Source: Alphaproteobacteria bacterium (GTDB taxonomy: Bacteria > Pseudomonadota > Alphaproteobacteria > Sphingomonadales > Kordiimonadaceae). From it: a stretch of DNA of 64,000 nt. This document shows positions 18,389-28,392 of the stretch, piece by piece. The stretch covers positions 33,172-97,171 of the forward strand of contig SBGU01000058.1 of the NCBI GenBank assembly GCA_006226495.1. The letters run 5' to 3'. How positions within the stretch are numbered: position 1 is the stretch's first letter; each line of letters opens with the position of its first letter. A program made the translations under genes and the position numbers. Under the pieces are notes generated by a model, which saw only the letters and a program-made list of their open reading frames with translations, ran no database searches and had not been told where the DNA came from.

Positions 18389-18713
18389 GATGGGGCCTCA
18401 TTCTGCACAGTGGGTGGCGGCATTGGCGACAGGCCTGCAACCGGGTTTTACCGTTACCCGCATCATCCCGCGCAGCCCGCCGGTTTCATGGCGCCTCCTT
18501 AGCATACTCCCCCGGCAAACCCAAGCTGGACGATGCCCAACATCTAGATTTCAGTAAAGCCACAGAAAAGAAAGGTGATTACTTGGTCTTTGCAATTATT
18601 AACAATTTATTAATAATTAAAATTGCGTTCCACAACTATTTGCTGTTGAAATTGGCATTGAAATGCTGCAAATAACCGGACCTAATGATCCAAGATATCG
18701 GAGTTAAGAATTA
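18389..18713. promoter_or_regulatory. Intergenic region between rpiB and mucR with AT-rich inverted repeat
   Basis: A 325-base gap between divergent genes. The half near mucR is strikingly AT-rich. It contains AATTATTAA (18594-18602), a seven-base spacer, then TTAATAATT (18610-18618), a perfect 9+9 inverted repeat, with GCAATT/AATTGC extending it outside. MucR proteins bind AT-rich, T-A-step-containing sites and repress their own genes, so this is a good candidate operator. A GGAG ribosome site precedes the mucR ATG. The half near rpiB has no visible gene. Confidence 0.55.
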
Positions 18714-19121
18714 ATGTCAGGCGATACCACTACTATCGATGATACCATGCTCGGGCTGGCTGCCGAGATTGTGACCGCATACGTCAGTAACAATACGGTG
18801 TCGTCCGGTGAGCTTCCTGACGTTATCAAGACCGTTTATGCGACCCTTGCCGACCTCGGCCTGGAGCAGAAGCCCGCCGCAAGCCAGCCTACCCCGGCCG
18901 TTCCGATCAAGAAGTCCTACAGCAACGACTATATTATCTGCCTCGAGGACGGTAAAAAGCTGAAGATGCTGAAACGCTACCTCAGGTCGCGCTACGACAT
19001 GAGCCCGGACGAATATCGTGCCAAGTGGGGCCTGCCCGCCGACTATCCGATGGTGGCCCCCAGCTATGCCGCACGCCGTTCGGCTTTCGCGAAGAAAATC
19101 GGCCTCGGTAAAAAGCGCTGA
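18714..19121 (+). CDS. mucR: MucR/Ros-family transcriptional regulator with altered zinc finger
   Basis: A 135-residue global regulator of the MucR family: 'LAAEIVTAYVSNNTVSSGEL' N-terminal oligomerisation region and the DNA-binding C-terminus ending 'AKWGLPADYPMVAPSYAARR'. MucR acts as an H-NS-like silencer of exopolysaccharide, motility and cell-cycle genes. The prokaryotic zinc finger normally reads C-x2-C-x9-H-x3/4-H. Here it is 'CLEDGKKLKMLKRYLRSRYD': only the first Cys remains, the second is Asp, and the histidines are Tyr and Arg. Asp variants exist in the family, but loss of both histidines is unusual. Zinc-free folding, as in some Mesorhizobium Ros homologues, is possible. Confidence 0.93.
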   Translation: MSGDTTTIDDTMLGLAAEIVTAYVSNNTVSSGELPDVIKTVYATLADLGLEQKPAASQPTPAVPIKKSYSNDYIICLEDGKKLKMLKRYLRSRYDMSPDEYRAKWGLPADYPMVAPSYAARRSAFAKKIGLGKKR

Positions 19122-19133
19122 ACGTCAGGACGC

Positions 19134-19149
19134 GGGCCGCATGCGGCCC
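19134..19149. terminator. GC palindrome after mucR
   Basis: GGGCCGCATGCGGCCC is a perfect 16-base palindrome 12 bases after the mucR stop. It has no T-tract directly behind it and precedes the stronger hairpin at 19158, so it may contribute to transcript end formation or stability. Confidence 0.45.
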
Positions 19150-19157
19150 TGCTGATC

Positions 19158-19193
19158 AAAAAGGGCTGATCATTCAGATGATCAGCCCTTTTT
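19158..19193. terminator. Bidirectional terminator between mucR and the 73-aa gene
   Basis: A perfect 16-bp stem (AAAAAGGGCTGATCAT with ATGATCAGCCCTTTTT) around a TCAG loop. The A-run on one side and T-run on the other let it stop transcription from both strands. The stop codon and last codons of the minus-strand gene (ending at 19174) lie within it. Confidence 0.92.
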
Positions 19194-19395
19194 GATTTCC
19201 AGCCTGTTTTTCTGCATCGCGGTTCATTACGTATCGGAGCTTGCGCAGCGCAACGGCTTCAAGATCGCGCTGGCTTGTGCGCCGGTCGCCCACGATACTG
19301 ACCTCACGGCCCGTGCGCGTGCAGACAGCACTTACCCGGACCGAGTTTCCGATCGGAATGAATTCGAAAATGACACCGTTACGTTCTTCAGCCAT
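19174..19395 (-). CDS. Small conserved protein downstream of hemA (DUF6898-like)
   Basis: A 73-residue basic protein: 'NGVIFEFIPIGNSVRVSAVC', then 'TGREVSIVGDRR' and a helix 'LEAVALRKLRYVMNR'. I recall this pattern from a small alphaproteobacterial family (named DUF6898 as far as I remember) encoded near hemA. No catalytic residues are evident. It follows hemA by 18 bases on the same strand, so it is probably cotranscribed with it. The terminator overlaps its last codons. Function unknown. Confidence 0.75.
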   Translation of the reverse strand: MAEERNGVIFEFIPIGNSVRVSAVCTRTGREVSIVGDRRTSQRDLEAVALRKLRYVMNRDAEKQAGNQKGLII

Positions 19396-19413
19396 TTCGG
19401 CCCTTCAGAGCGG

Positions 19414-20631
19414 TCAGCCAACCGCGCGCTTGAGTGCGAGCCGCGACCACACATCGGTCAGGGCATCCACGAGGGCATCCATGACCGTATCGTCATGCAG
19501 CGGACCCGGCGTGAAACGCAGGCGCTCTGTGCCGCGCGGCACGGTCGGGTAATTGATCGGCTGGACATAGATGCCATATTCGTTCAGCAGCAGGTCCGAC
19601 ACGTCCTTGCACAGGACGGGGTCACCAATGAACACCGGTACGATATGGCTTTCGGAGTCCATGACCGGCAGGTTGGCTGCCCGCAGGCGGGCCTTCAGGG
19701 CAGCAGCCCGTTCCTGGTGCCTTTCGCGCTCGGCATTGCTTTGTTTCAGGTGGCGCACGCTGGCGAGCGTTCCAGCCGCCAGAACCGGGCTCAGCGCTGT
19801 CGTGAAGATGAAGCCGGACGCATAGCTGCGCACCACATCGATCAGCATCTTGGACGATGCAATATAGCCGCCCATCACGCCAAAGGCCTTGCCAAGCGTA
19901 CCTTCGATGATGGTCAGGCGATGCGCAACGGCATCGCGTTCGGACACACCGCCGCCATGCGCGCCGTAGAGACCGACAGCATGAACTTCGTCCAGGTAGG
20001 TCATGGCGCCATATTTATCGGCCAGGTCGCAGATGGCACCAATGGGCGCAATATCGCCGTCCATGGAATAGACGGACTCAAAGGCGATGATCTTCGGTGC
20101 AGCCGGGTCGGCCGCAGCCAGAAGCTCTTCAAGATGCGCCAGGTCGTTATGGCGGAAGATATGTTTGCGGGCGCCGCTGTTGCGGATGCCCTGGATCATC
20201 GACGCATGGTTCATGGCGTCGGAGAAAATGATGCAGCCCGGCAGCAGCTTCGCAACGGTCGACAGGGTCGCCTCGTTCGAGATGTAACCTGACGTGAACA
20301 GGAGCGCGGCTTCCTTGCCATGCAGGTCGGCCAGTTCCTGTTCCAGAAGCACGTGATAATGGTTGTTGCCCGCAATGTTGCGGGTACCGCCGGCGCCGGC
20401 GCCGGTTTCATCAAGCGCCTTGTGCATGGCTTCCAGCACCTTCGGGTGCTGGCCCATGCCCAGATAGTCGTTGGAACACCAGACGGTGATCGAACGGGCG
20501 TTGTCGCCCGCGTCGTGCCGCATCGCACGTGGGAAGTTGCCGCGCTCGCGCGAAATATCAGCAAAGACCCGGTAGCGGCCTTCCTTGCGGATTTCTTCGA
20601 TCGCGTCAGCGAAAATCTTCTCGTAATCCAT
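19414..20631 (-). CDS. hemA: 5-aminolevulinate synthase
   Basis: A 405-residue PLP enzyme of the alpha-oxoamine synthase family. '[20 protein letters not shown]' and '[20 protein letters not shown]' are ALAS signatures, and the PLP lysine sits in '[16 protein letters not shown]'. It condenses glycine with succinyl-CoA to 5-aminolevulinate, the Shemin route used by alphaproteobacteria. The ATG at 20631 follows a GGAAG site; a GTG immediately before it is less likely. hemB lies 0.8 kb away on the other strand, with a MarR regulator between. Confidence 0.97.
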   Translation of the reverse strand: MDYEKIFADAIEEIRKEGRYRVFADISRERGNFPRAMRHDAGDNARSITVWCSNDYLGMGQHPKVLEAMHKALDETGAGAGGTRNIAGNNHYHVLLEQELADLHGKEAALLFTSGYISNEATLSTVAKLLPGCIIFSDAMNHASMIQGIRNSGARKHIFRHNDLAHLEELLAAADPAAPKIIAFESVYSMDGDIAPIGAICDLADKYGAMTYLDEVHAVGLYGAHGGGVSERDAVAHRLTIIEGTLGKAFGVMGGYIASSKMLIDVVRSYASGFIFTTALSPVLAAGTLASVRHLKQSNAERERHQERAAALKARLRAANLPVMDSESHIVPVFIGDPVLCKDVSDLLLNEYGIYVQPINYPTVPRGTERLRFTPGPLHDDTVMDALVDALTDVWSRLALKRAVG

Positions 20632-20767
20632 CACGTCTTCCGTCTGCTGTGTTACCGCCGGATTTTAACGGCGTGCCCTACTTAACGCAATGCCGGGATT
20701 GGCGTAAAGCGGCGAAAATGTCGCATGCAGTTATAGACGAACTCGATTAATGGATTCTTGCCTAAAG

Positions 20768-21247
20768 TCAAAGACCGAAATGAAGTTTGTCCGACCAGTA
20801 ACGCTCCAGGTTCCGGAGGTTCTTGCGCAGGTGCTTCAGTTCGTCATGCGACACCAAGTCGTCATGCATCAGTTCTTCAAGCTGGCGCTCGTATAGCGCG
20901 TCGATAAGGTCGCGGATTTCATAACCCTTGTCGGTCAGCGAAATGCGCACGGCGCGGCGGTCATAATCCGACCGTTCGTGGCGCAGATAGCCCATCTCAA
21001 CCAGTTTCTTCAGGTTATAGGAAACGTTGGAGCCCTGGTAATAACCACGGGTCTTCAACTCACCCGCCGTCATTTCATGGTCGGCCACGTTGTGCAGCAA
21101 CAGCGCCTGCACTGGGTTCAGGTCATTTTTGCCGATATGTTCCAGATGGTTCTTGAGAACGTCCAGAAGCCGGCGGTGAAGGCGTTCCACCAGGGACAGG
21201 ATGTCCAGGAAAAGGAACTTGGGATCGTTGAAGTCGTAGCCGCTCAT
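20768..21247 (-). CDS. MarR-family winged-helix regulator (LdtR-like)
   Basis: A 159-residue protein with a MarR fold: 'LNPVQALLLHNVADHEMTAG' then recognition helix region 'GYYQGSNVSYNLKKLVEMGY' and wing 'RHERSDYDRRAVRISLTDKG'. The N-terminal 'FLFLDILSLVERLHRRLLDV' is a dimerisation helix. It resembles the LdtR/RcsR-type MarR proteins of alphaproteobacteria that control cell-wall and stress genes. It is divergent from hemB across a 184-base region with a perfect 12-base palindrome, so it may control itself and hemB. Confidence 0.85.
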   Translation of the reverse strand: MSGYDFNDPKFLFLDILSLVERLHRRLLDVLKNHLEHIGKNDLNPVQALLLHNVADHEMTAGELKTRGYYQGSNVSYNLKKLVEMGYLRHERSDYDRRAVRISLTDKGYEIRDLIDALYERQLEELMHDDLVSHDELKHLRKNLRNLERYWSDKLHFGL

Positions 21248-21354
21248 TTTTTACCTGCCTGATTTAGAGACGAATTTTCGTCGAATCGTTCAAAACCCAA
21301 TGTGTTCCATAACTTTTAACGCATTGTTAATGATAAAATTCGCTAAAAATTGCA

Positions 21355-21366
21355 CGCAAATTTGCG
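21355..21366. promoter_or_regulatory. Palindromic candidate operator between marR and hemB
   Basis: CGCAAATTTGCG is a perfect 12-base palindrome in the AT-rich space between the divergent regulator and hemB, 66 bases before the hemB ATG. MarR dimers typically bind palindromes of this kind; binding here is inferred. Confidence 0.45.
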
Positions 21367-21419
21367 ACAGTTGATGACAGTATGCCATGCTTTGTTTACG
21401 GTTCGGGCAAAATTTTTGA

Positions 21420-22424
<1,005 letters not shown>

Positions 22425-22433
22425 GCCGCGCGC

Positions 22434-23027
22434 CTACTGGCCGGTCGGCGCATCTTTCTTGTCGGCTTCGTCATGCTTCGAGAATTCGACCACCATATAC
22501 TGGAGGTCGGTGCCTTCGTTGCCGGCTTCCCAGCGCACGCCGAACTGGTCGGGTTTGTAATAGATGGGAATGGTGTCGCCGCTCAGCTTGTGGGCGCGGC
22601 AATAGCGGCTGATGGTCGCCTGCGCGTCGGCACCCCAGGCCCGGAAGCTCTGGTCAGCAAGGCTGCTGCCGTCCTGCCAGGTCAGCTCTGCGGTTTCATT
22701 GCACTGGGCGCTTAGGCCGATCCAGGTCGGCATCTCCCGCATCTTGGGAAATTGCAGCAGCAGGAAATAATGGGTCGACAGTTCCTTGACCGATGCCAGT
22801 TGGCCTTCCATGCCCTCGTAGATATAACCCCGCACCATGCGGCGCGCATGCCGCCAGGTGTAGGGCCGCGGGCCATAGAATTCGAAAATCTGGTAATAGT
22901 TGCCGCTCGTCGGGTCCTTGTGCGCCTCGCCGATCGGACGCGCGATGGCCGTGCCGGTGCTGTCGAGCCCCTGCATGAGCGCCGCAACAACAGATATAAC
23001 ACCAAGGATCGACATAGGGCCTCCCAT
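22434..23027 (-). CDS. Hypothetical membrane-anchored or exported protein
   Basis: About 197 residues. A hydrophobic stretch at the N-terminus ('SILGVISVVAALMQGLD') could be a signal or anchor. The rest is soluble with many aromatic residues ('FEFYGPRPYTWRHARRMVRG') and two or three cysteines. I recognise no family. Two in-frame ATGs (23027 and 23015) each have a plausible ribosome site. It converges on hemB with only nine bases between the stops and precedes nothing on its strand. Confidence 0.6.
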   Translation of the reverse strand: MGGPMSILGVISVVAALMQGLDSTGTAIARPIGEAHKDPTSGNYYQIFEFYGPRPYTWRHARRMVRGYIYEGMEGQLASVKELSTHYFLLLQFPKMREMPTWIGLSAQCNETAELTWQDGSSLADQSFRAWGADAQATISRYCRAHKLSGDTIPIYYKPDQFGVRWEAGNEGTDLQYMVVEFSKHDEADKKDAPTGQ

Positions 23028-23107
23028 CTTTGTCCTGGCCGCAGTCTAGCCAAGCCGCATTAAAAACGGAAGCCGCTGTACGGCGGATGAACGGCGGGCC
23101 GCCAGAC

Positions 23108-23848
23108 CTAGCGCTCAAACGGATCGCGGGTCAGCGATTTCACGATGCCACGCAGGGTGCGCACTTCCTGGGCGGACAGGTTGGCATTCTGCAACAAGTT
23201 GCGGATGGTGCGCACCTGGGTTTCGCGCCGTTCTTCGCTGCGGAAAAAACCACGCTTGCCAAGCTCGGTTTCCATATGTTGCATCAGGCCAAGGAGCTCT
23301 TCCTTGCTGGCAACACCTTCCGGGTGCGACGGCTGGTACGCGGGCGTCACATCGGTACGGTGATGGAATTCGTAGGCGGTCAGGATCACAGCCTGCGCCA
23401 GGTTCAGGCTGCCGAAGTCCGGGTTCACCGGCACGGTCAGGATGGTGTCGGCCAGCGCGACATCATCATTGGTCAGGCCCGACCGCTCGGGTCCGAACAG
23501 GATACCCGGGCGGCGGCCCGCGGCAATCTGGTCATGCATCTGGGCAGATGCCTCGCGCGGCGTGACCACCGGTTTCGGCATGTCGCGGTTCCGGACCGTG
23601 GTGGCATAGACATTGTGGCAATTGGCCACGGCCTCTTCCACAGTGTCGAACACCTTCGCCTCATCCAGCACGCGGTCGGCGCCCGACGCGGCGGGACCCG
23701 CCGCCGGGTTCGGCCAGCCGTCCCGCGGCGCCACCAGACGCATGTCGGTCAGGCCGAAGTTCAGCATCGCGCGCGCCGCCTTGCCGATATTCTCGCCAAG
23801 CTGCGGCCGCACCAGGATGATGGCGGGCTGTATCAACGTCGCGCTCAT
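23108..23848 (-). CDS. trmJ: tRNA (cytidine/uridine-32-2'-O)-methyltransferase TrmJ-like SpoU protein
   Basis: A 246-residue SPOUT methyltransferase. Motif 1 is 'RPQLGENIGKAARAMLNFGL', motif 2 'GILFGPERSGLTNDD' and motif 3 'VPVNPDFGSLNLAQAV', the knot that binds S-adenosylmethionine. The extra C-terminal helical region (about 170-246) is typical of TrmJ. It methylates the ribose of position 32 in the anticodon loop. The ATG at 23848 is four bases from the cysS stop, so cysS and trmJ are cotranscribed. Confidence 0.9.
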   Translation of the reverse strand: MSATLIQPAIILVRPQLGENIGKAARAMLNFGLTDMRLVAPRDGWPNPAAGPAASGADRVLDEAKVFDTVEEAVANCHNVYATTVRNRDMPKPVVTPREASAQMHDQIAAGRRPGILFGPERSGLTNDDVALADTILTVPVNPDFGSLNLAQAVILTAYEFHHRTDVTPAYQPSHPEGVASKEELLGLMQHMETELGKRGFFRSEERRETQVRTIRNLLQNANLSAQEVRTLRGIVKSLTRDPFER

Positions 23849-23852
23849 GGGA

Positions 23853-25190
23853 TCAGTCCGCCCGCCGCCAGGTGGTGCCGCCGGCGCTGTCCTCAAGCAC
23901 GATCCCCTTGGCCAGAAGCGCATCGCGGATACGGTCCGATTCCGCAAAGTCCTTGTTGGCACGGGCTGCCTTGCGGGCCGCGATCATGGCTTCGATCTCT
24001 GCGGCGTCGTCACCATCTGCCGCGTCACCCTGGAACCATTTGTCGGCCGCCATGGTCAGGAAACCCATGAACTGGGCGCCGGCTTTCAAGTCGGCCGCGG
24101 TCTCCTTTGTCGCCAGCGCGTCAAGGGCGGCGATGGCGCGCGGTGTGTTCAGATCGTCGGCCAAAGCCTCGATCACACTGGCCGGCACTTCTGTTGCAGA
24201 TGCAACACTTTCCGTCAGCCTGTACCAGCGGTCGAGACGCCGTTTCTGTTCCGAAACGTTCGCCAGCGAAAAGTCGATCGGCTGGCGGTAATGCGCGGTC
24301 AGAAGGCTGAGGCGCAGCGCCTCGCCCGGATGGTCGGCAATCAGGTCGTGCACGGTATGGAAATTGCCCAGCGACTTGGACATTTTCTCGCCGTCCACGG
24401 TCAGGTAGCCATTGTGCATCCAGTAGCGCACAAACTGGGCGCCGTGGGTGCATTCGCTTTGCGCGATCTCGTTTTCATGGTGCGGGAAAATCAGGTCCTG
24501 GCCACCACCATGAATGTCGATGGTTTCGCCCAGATGTTTCTCGATCATGCAGGAACATTCAAGGTGCCAACCCGGCCGGCCACGGCCCCAGGGGCTGTTC
24601 CAGCCCGGCTGTTCGTCGGTCGACGGTTTCCAGAGCACAAAATCCGCCGGGTCCTTCTTGAAGGGCGCCACATCAACCCGCGCGCCGGCGATCAGTTCGT
24701 CACGCGAATGGCCGGACAGGCGGCCATAATTTTCCATGGACGGCACATTGAACAGCACATGGCCTTCGGCTTCATAGGCATGGCCCTTGGCGATCAGGGT
24801 CTGCATCATGCGGATCATTTCCGACAGATGTTCGGTCGCCTTCGGCTGGATGGTCGGCTGCAGGGCACCCAGCGTGCCCATGTCCTCATTATAGACACGG
24901 GCATAGCGTTCGCTGATGGTCTTGATGCTGACACCCTCATCCGCCGCGCGCTTCATGATCTTGTCGTCAATATCGGTGATATTGCGGGCATAGGTCACAT
25001 GCGCTTCGCCATACACATGGCGCAACAGGCGAAACAGCGTATCGAACACGATCACCGGACGGGCATTGCCGATGTGCGCATAGTCATAAACCGTCGGCCC
25101 GCACACATACATGCGGACATTCTTCGGGTCCTGCGGTTCAAACGCCTGCTTGGCGCGCGCAAGCGTGTTGTAAAGCTGGATGCCGGTCAT
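23853..25190 (-). CDS. cysS: Cysteinyl-tRNA synthetase
   Basis: A 445-residue class I synthetase: 'MYVCGPTVYDYAHIGNARP' contains the zinc Cys and HIGH-type motif, 'WHLECSCMIEKHLG' the other zinc Cys, 'HHENEIAQSEC' the zinc His/Glu, and 'GEKMSKSLGN' the KMSKS loop. It charges tRNA-Cys. Its ATG overlaps the gltX stop by four bases. Confidence 0.97.
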   Translation of the reverse strand: MTGIQLYNTLARAKQAFEPQDPKNVRMYVCGPTVYDYAHIGNARPVIVFDTLFRLLRHVYGEAHVTYARNITDIDDKIMKRAADEGVSIKTISERYARVYNEDMGTLGALQPTIQPKATEHLSEMIRMMQTLIAKGHAYEAEGHVLFNVPSMENYGRLSGHSRDELIAGARVDVAPFKKDPADFVLWKPSTDEQPGWNSPWGRGRPGWHLECSCMIEKHLGETIDIHGGGQDLIFPHHENEIAQSECTHGAQFVRYWMHNGYLTVDGEKMSKSLGNFHTVHDLIADHPGEALRLSLLTAHYRQPIDFSLANVSEQKRRLDRWYRLTESVASATEVPASVIEALADDLNTPRAIAALDALATKETAADLKAGAQFMGFLTMAADKWFQGDAADGDDAAEIEAMIAARKAARANKDFAESDRIRDALLAKGIVLEDSAGGTTWRRAD

Positions 25191-26518
25191 GCCGCCTTGC
25201 CTTCAAGCCGTGCCAGTACCTTGTCGCGGCCGATGAAGGGCAACAGGGCCGCCATGTCTGGGCCATGGTCCTGCCCGGTCAGCGCCTGACGGAGCGGCAT
25301 GAACAGCCCCCTGCCCTTGACGCCGGTTTCGGCCTTGATGACATCGGTCCAGGCTTTCCAGCTATCGGCGGTCAACGCGCCCGCCGGCAGCAGTTCCGCA
25401 CATTTGGCCATATGGGCCGCGTCTTCGATGATCGGGGTCACGGGGCCGTTGATGATGGCCAGCCATTCGCGAATATCCGCCAGCTTGTTCAGGTTCGGCT
25501 TCACCGTTTCCCACATGGCTTCATCAACACCGTCAAGCCGGTCGGCAACGACGGCGTAGGGTGTCATGTGCAGGATCTTGGCGTTCAGGTGCTCAAGGTC
25601 TGCGGGGTCCAGCTTCGCGGTTGCGCGGCCGAACTTGCCAAAATCGAACGCATCAATCAGCGGCTGGGCTTCAGCAAACGGCTCGATGGCCTCGCTGGTA
25701 CCCACGCGGGCCAAGAGCGACACGATGGCCATGGGCTCAAGGCCGGCTTCATCGCGATATTCGCCGATCGACATGGCGCCGTAGCGTTTGGACAGGCCTT
25801 CGCCGCCCTTGCCGGTCAGGAGCGCAAAGTGCGCCATCTGCGGCACGGTGCCGCCAAGGGCTTCAAAAATCTGCACCTGCACGGCCGAGTTGGTCACATG
25901 GTCCTCGCCGCGCACAATGTGGGTAATGCCGTAATCGACATCGTCCACCACGCTCGGCAGGGTATAGAGATAGGAGCCGTCTTCGCGAATCAGAATCGGG
26001 TCGGACAGTGATTCGAGATCGATGGAAACATCACCGCGGATCAGGTCCGTCCAATCAACCCGGCCCGGGGTCTCGAGCCGGAAACGCCAGTGCGGCCGGC
26101 GGCCTTCGGCCTCGAACGCGGCCTTTTCGGCGTCGGTGAGGCTGAGGGCGGCGCGGTCATACACCGGCGGTTTGCCGCGACCGAGCTGGATCTTGCGTTT
26201 CATCTCCAGTTCGTCGGCGGTTTCATAACAGGCATAGAGCCGGCCATCGGCCTTCAGCTTCTCGACAACGGCGTCATAGCGCGCGAACCGGTCGGACTGG
26301 CGGAAGGTTTCGTCCCACAGCAGGCCAAGCCAGGTCAGATCGGCCTTGATGGCGTCTTCGTTTTCGACTGTCGACCGTTCGGTGTCGGTATCGTCGATCC
26401 GCAGGAAGAAGGTGCCACCCTGCTGCCGCGCGAACATCCAGTTCACGAGGGCGGCGCGGATGTTGCCCAGATGCAATTTGCCGGTGGGCGACGGGGCGAA
26501 GCGAACCTTGACAGTCAT
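25187..26518 (-). CDS. gltX: Glutamyl-tRNA synthetase
   Basis: A 443-residue class I synthetase beginning 'MTVKVRFAPSPTGKLHLGNI' with the HIGH-type motif 'KLHLGN' and the KMSKS counterpart 'GEGLSKRYGAMS'. The length is at the short end for GluRS (usual 460-490). Alphaproteobacteria often have two GltX copies with different tRNA preferences, one for Glu and one for Gln-type tRNAs; which this is cannot be decided here. It leads the gltX-cysS-trmJ run. Confidence 0.95.
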   Translation of the reverse strand: MTVKVRFAPSPTGKLHLGNIRAALVNWMFARQQGGTFFLRIDDTDTERSTVENEDAIKADLTWLGLLWDETFRQSDRFARYDAVVEKLKADGRLYACYETADELEMKRKIQLGRGKPPVYDRAALSLTDAEKAAFEAEGRRPHWRFRLETPGRVDWTDLIRGDVSIDLESLSDPILIREDGSYLYTLPSVVDDVDYGITHIVRGEDHVTNSAVQVQIFEALGGTVPQMAHFALLTGKGGEGLSKRYGAMSIGEYRDEAGLEPMAIVSLLARVGTSEAIEPFAEAQPLIDAFDFGKFGRATAKLDPADLEHLNAKILHMTPYAVVADRLDGVDEAMWETVKPNLNKLADIREWLAIINGPVTPIIEDAAHMAKCAELLPAGALTADSWKAWTDVIKAETGVKGRGLFMPLRQALTGQDHGPDMAALLPFIGRDKVLARLEGKAA

Positions 26519-26576
26519 TGTCTTTTATCCAGTCAGTTATTTTGCCTGTGATGGCAGTAAGTTAATGGTGGCAGCC

Positions 26577-28250
26577 CTAGCTGTCCCTGCGCGCGCTGCG
26601 GAACCCGTTGGTGATGGGATAGCGCCGGTCGCGGCCAAAATTCTTGCGAGTGATCTTCACACCCGGCGGCGCCTGGCGCCGCTTGTATTCGGCGATGTAC
26701 AGCAGGTGCTCGATCCTTGCAACCGTTGATGCATCGTGCCCGCGCGCGACAATATCGGCGACCGACATTTCTTCGTCGACCAGACAGCGCAGCATGTCAT
26801 CCAGCGCATCATAGGGCGGCAGGCTGTCTTCGTCCTTCTGGTCTGGGCGCAGTTCCGCAGTCGGCGGCTTCGAGATCACGTTATCCGGCATCACAATACC
26901 GTCGGGGCCCAAGGCGCCCACGGGCTTGTGTTCGTTGCGCCAGCGCGACAGCTTGAACACGTCTGTTTTGTAGACATCCTTCAACACGCTGTAGCCACCG
27001 CACATGTCGCCGTACAGGGTGGCATAGCCTACCGACATCTCGGACTTGTTGCCGGTGGTGAGCACCATCTTGCCGAACTTGTTCGACAGCGCCATCAACA
27101 ACACGCCGCGCAAGCGCGACTGGATGTTTTCCTCCGTCGTGTCTTTTTCGGCCCCTTCGAACAGGGCATCCAGCATGCCGTCAAAGGCATCCACGCCCTC
27201 GCGGATGCTGACAATATCGTATCGCACGCCCAGCGCCTTGGCGCACTCTTCCGCGTCGCCCAGGCTTTCGCCGGAGGTATAGACGGACGGCATCATCACG
27301 CAGTGAACCTTGTCGGCGCCCAAGGCATCGACAGCCACCGCCGCCGACAGCGCACTGTCGATGCCGCCGGACAGGCCGAGAATCACCCCGGGGAATCGAT
27401 TCTTTTGCACATAATCGCGAAGACCAAGCATCATGGCCTGGTACATGGTTTCCAGTTCGTCTGGCTGGTAACCCTGATGGCGGGTATCGCACACAAACCA
27501 GTCATCGCCCCGGCTCCAGCGGGTCAGAAGGCCCTGCTCGCGCCAGGCATCCATCTGCACCGGCACCTTCCCGTCAGCCGCCATGACATAACTGGCGCCA
27601 TCGAACACCAGTTCGTCCTGCCCGCAAACCTGGTTGCAGAACACCAGCGGCAGGCCGGTGTCCTTGACCCGGGCCCGGGCATGTTTCTGGCGCTCTGGCG
27701 CCTTGTCCTGCTCATAGGGGCTGCAGGTGGGCACCAGCAGAATTTCGGCACCGCGGTCCGCCAAATGGTTGGCAACTGAGGGGAACCACATGTCTTCGCA
27801 GATCATGACCCCCAGCTTCACGCCCCGGAACTCGATCGGTTGCGGCAAAGGACCGGCGTCGAACACACGCTTTTCGTCGAACACACCATAGTTGGGCAAT
27901 TCGTGCTTCAGCCTGACCGCCGCGATGCGACCGCCATCCAGCAACAGCGCGGCATTATACAGCCGGCCTTCCTGCACCCAGGGCGCGCCGACGATCAGGC
28001 CCGGCGCGCCGTCGTCCGACGTGATGTCGGCCAGGGCCTCGATGGCCTGCGCGACGGTGCGCACAAAATAGGGTTTCAGCACCAGGTCTTCGGGCGGATA
28101 ACCGGAAACTGAAAGCTCGGGTGTCAGCACCAGGTCGGCGCCCGCCGCCATGCCGTGCGCATAAAGCCCGGCAATGCGTTCCGCATTCGCCTGCACCGCA
28201 CCAACCGTGGGGTTGAACTGTGCCAGATATATGGAAAGTTTGTCGCTCAT
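26577..28250 (-). CDS. nadE: Glutamine-dependent NAD+ synthetase
   Basis: A 557-residue two-domain enzyme. The N-terminal nitrilase-like glutaminase (about 1-255) has the Glu-Lys-Cys set in 'TPELSVSGYPPEDL', 'LKHELPNYGVFDE' and 'GVMICEDMWFP'. The synthetase domain has the PP-loop 'GLSGGIDSALSAAVAVD' and 'TTGNKSEMSVGYATLYGD'. It amidates nicotinate adenine dinucleotide to NAD+. I chose the ATG at 28250, where the family N-terminus 'LSIYLAQFNPTVGAV' begins; the open frame upstream is not protein-like. Confidence 0.96.
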   Translation of the reverse strand: MSDKLSIYLAQFNPTVGAVQANAERIAGLYAHGMAAGADLVLTPELSVSGYPPEDLVLKPYFVRTVAQAIEALADITSDDGAPGLIVGAPWVQEGRLYNAALLLDGGRIAAVRLKHELPNYGVFDEKRVFDAGPLPQPIEFRGVKLGVMICEDMWFPSVANHLADRGAEILLVPTCSPYEQDKAPERQKHARARVKDTGLPLVFCNQVCGQDELVFDGASYVMAADGKVPVQMDAWREQGLLTRWSRGDDWFVCDTRHQGYQPDELETMYQAMMLGLRDYVQKNRFPGVILGLSGGIDSALSAAVAVDALGADKVHCVMMPSVYTSGESLGDAEECAKALGVRYDIVSIREGVDAFDGMLDALFEGAEKDTTEENIQSRLRGVLLMALSNKFGKMVLTTGNKSEMSVGYATLYGDMCGGYSVLKDVYKTDVFKLSRWRNEHKPVGALGPDGIVMPDNVISKPPTAELRPDQKDEDSLPPYDALDDMLRCLVDEEMSVADIVARGHDASTVARIEHLLYIAEYKRRQAPPGVKITRKNFGRDRRYPITNGFRSARRDS

Positions 28251-28392
28251 AGCCCGCGCTTTTACCCTGCTTCCGGAAGCCGGACAAGCCCAACTAATCC
28301 GTCGGCTGCAGGAATGTCGCTTGTGGGAACGGCGCGACCTGATAAAAGAAAATCCCGGCCAGGTTTCAAACCTTTCTTTCAAGGATCAAGAT

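Noticed and set aside
18389..18713. FMN riboswitch or other leader RNA for the rib/glyA operon
   Set aside because: I looked upstream of rpiB, glyA and ribD for the conserved FMN-element blocks and did not see them; the rib genes are internal to the operon.
20632..20767. FNR-type box (TTGAT-N4-ATCAA) in front of hemA
   Set aside because: No such dyad is present in the 136 bases upstream, so oxygen control of hemA cannot be claimed from the sequence.
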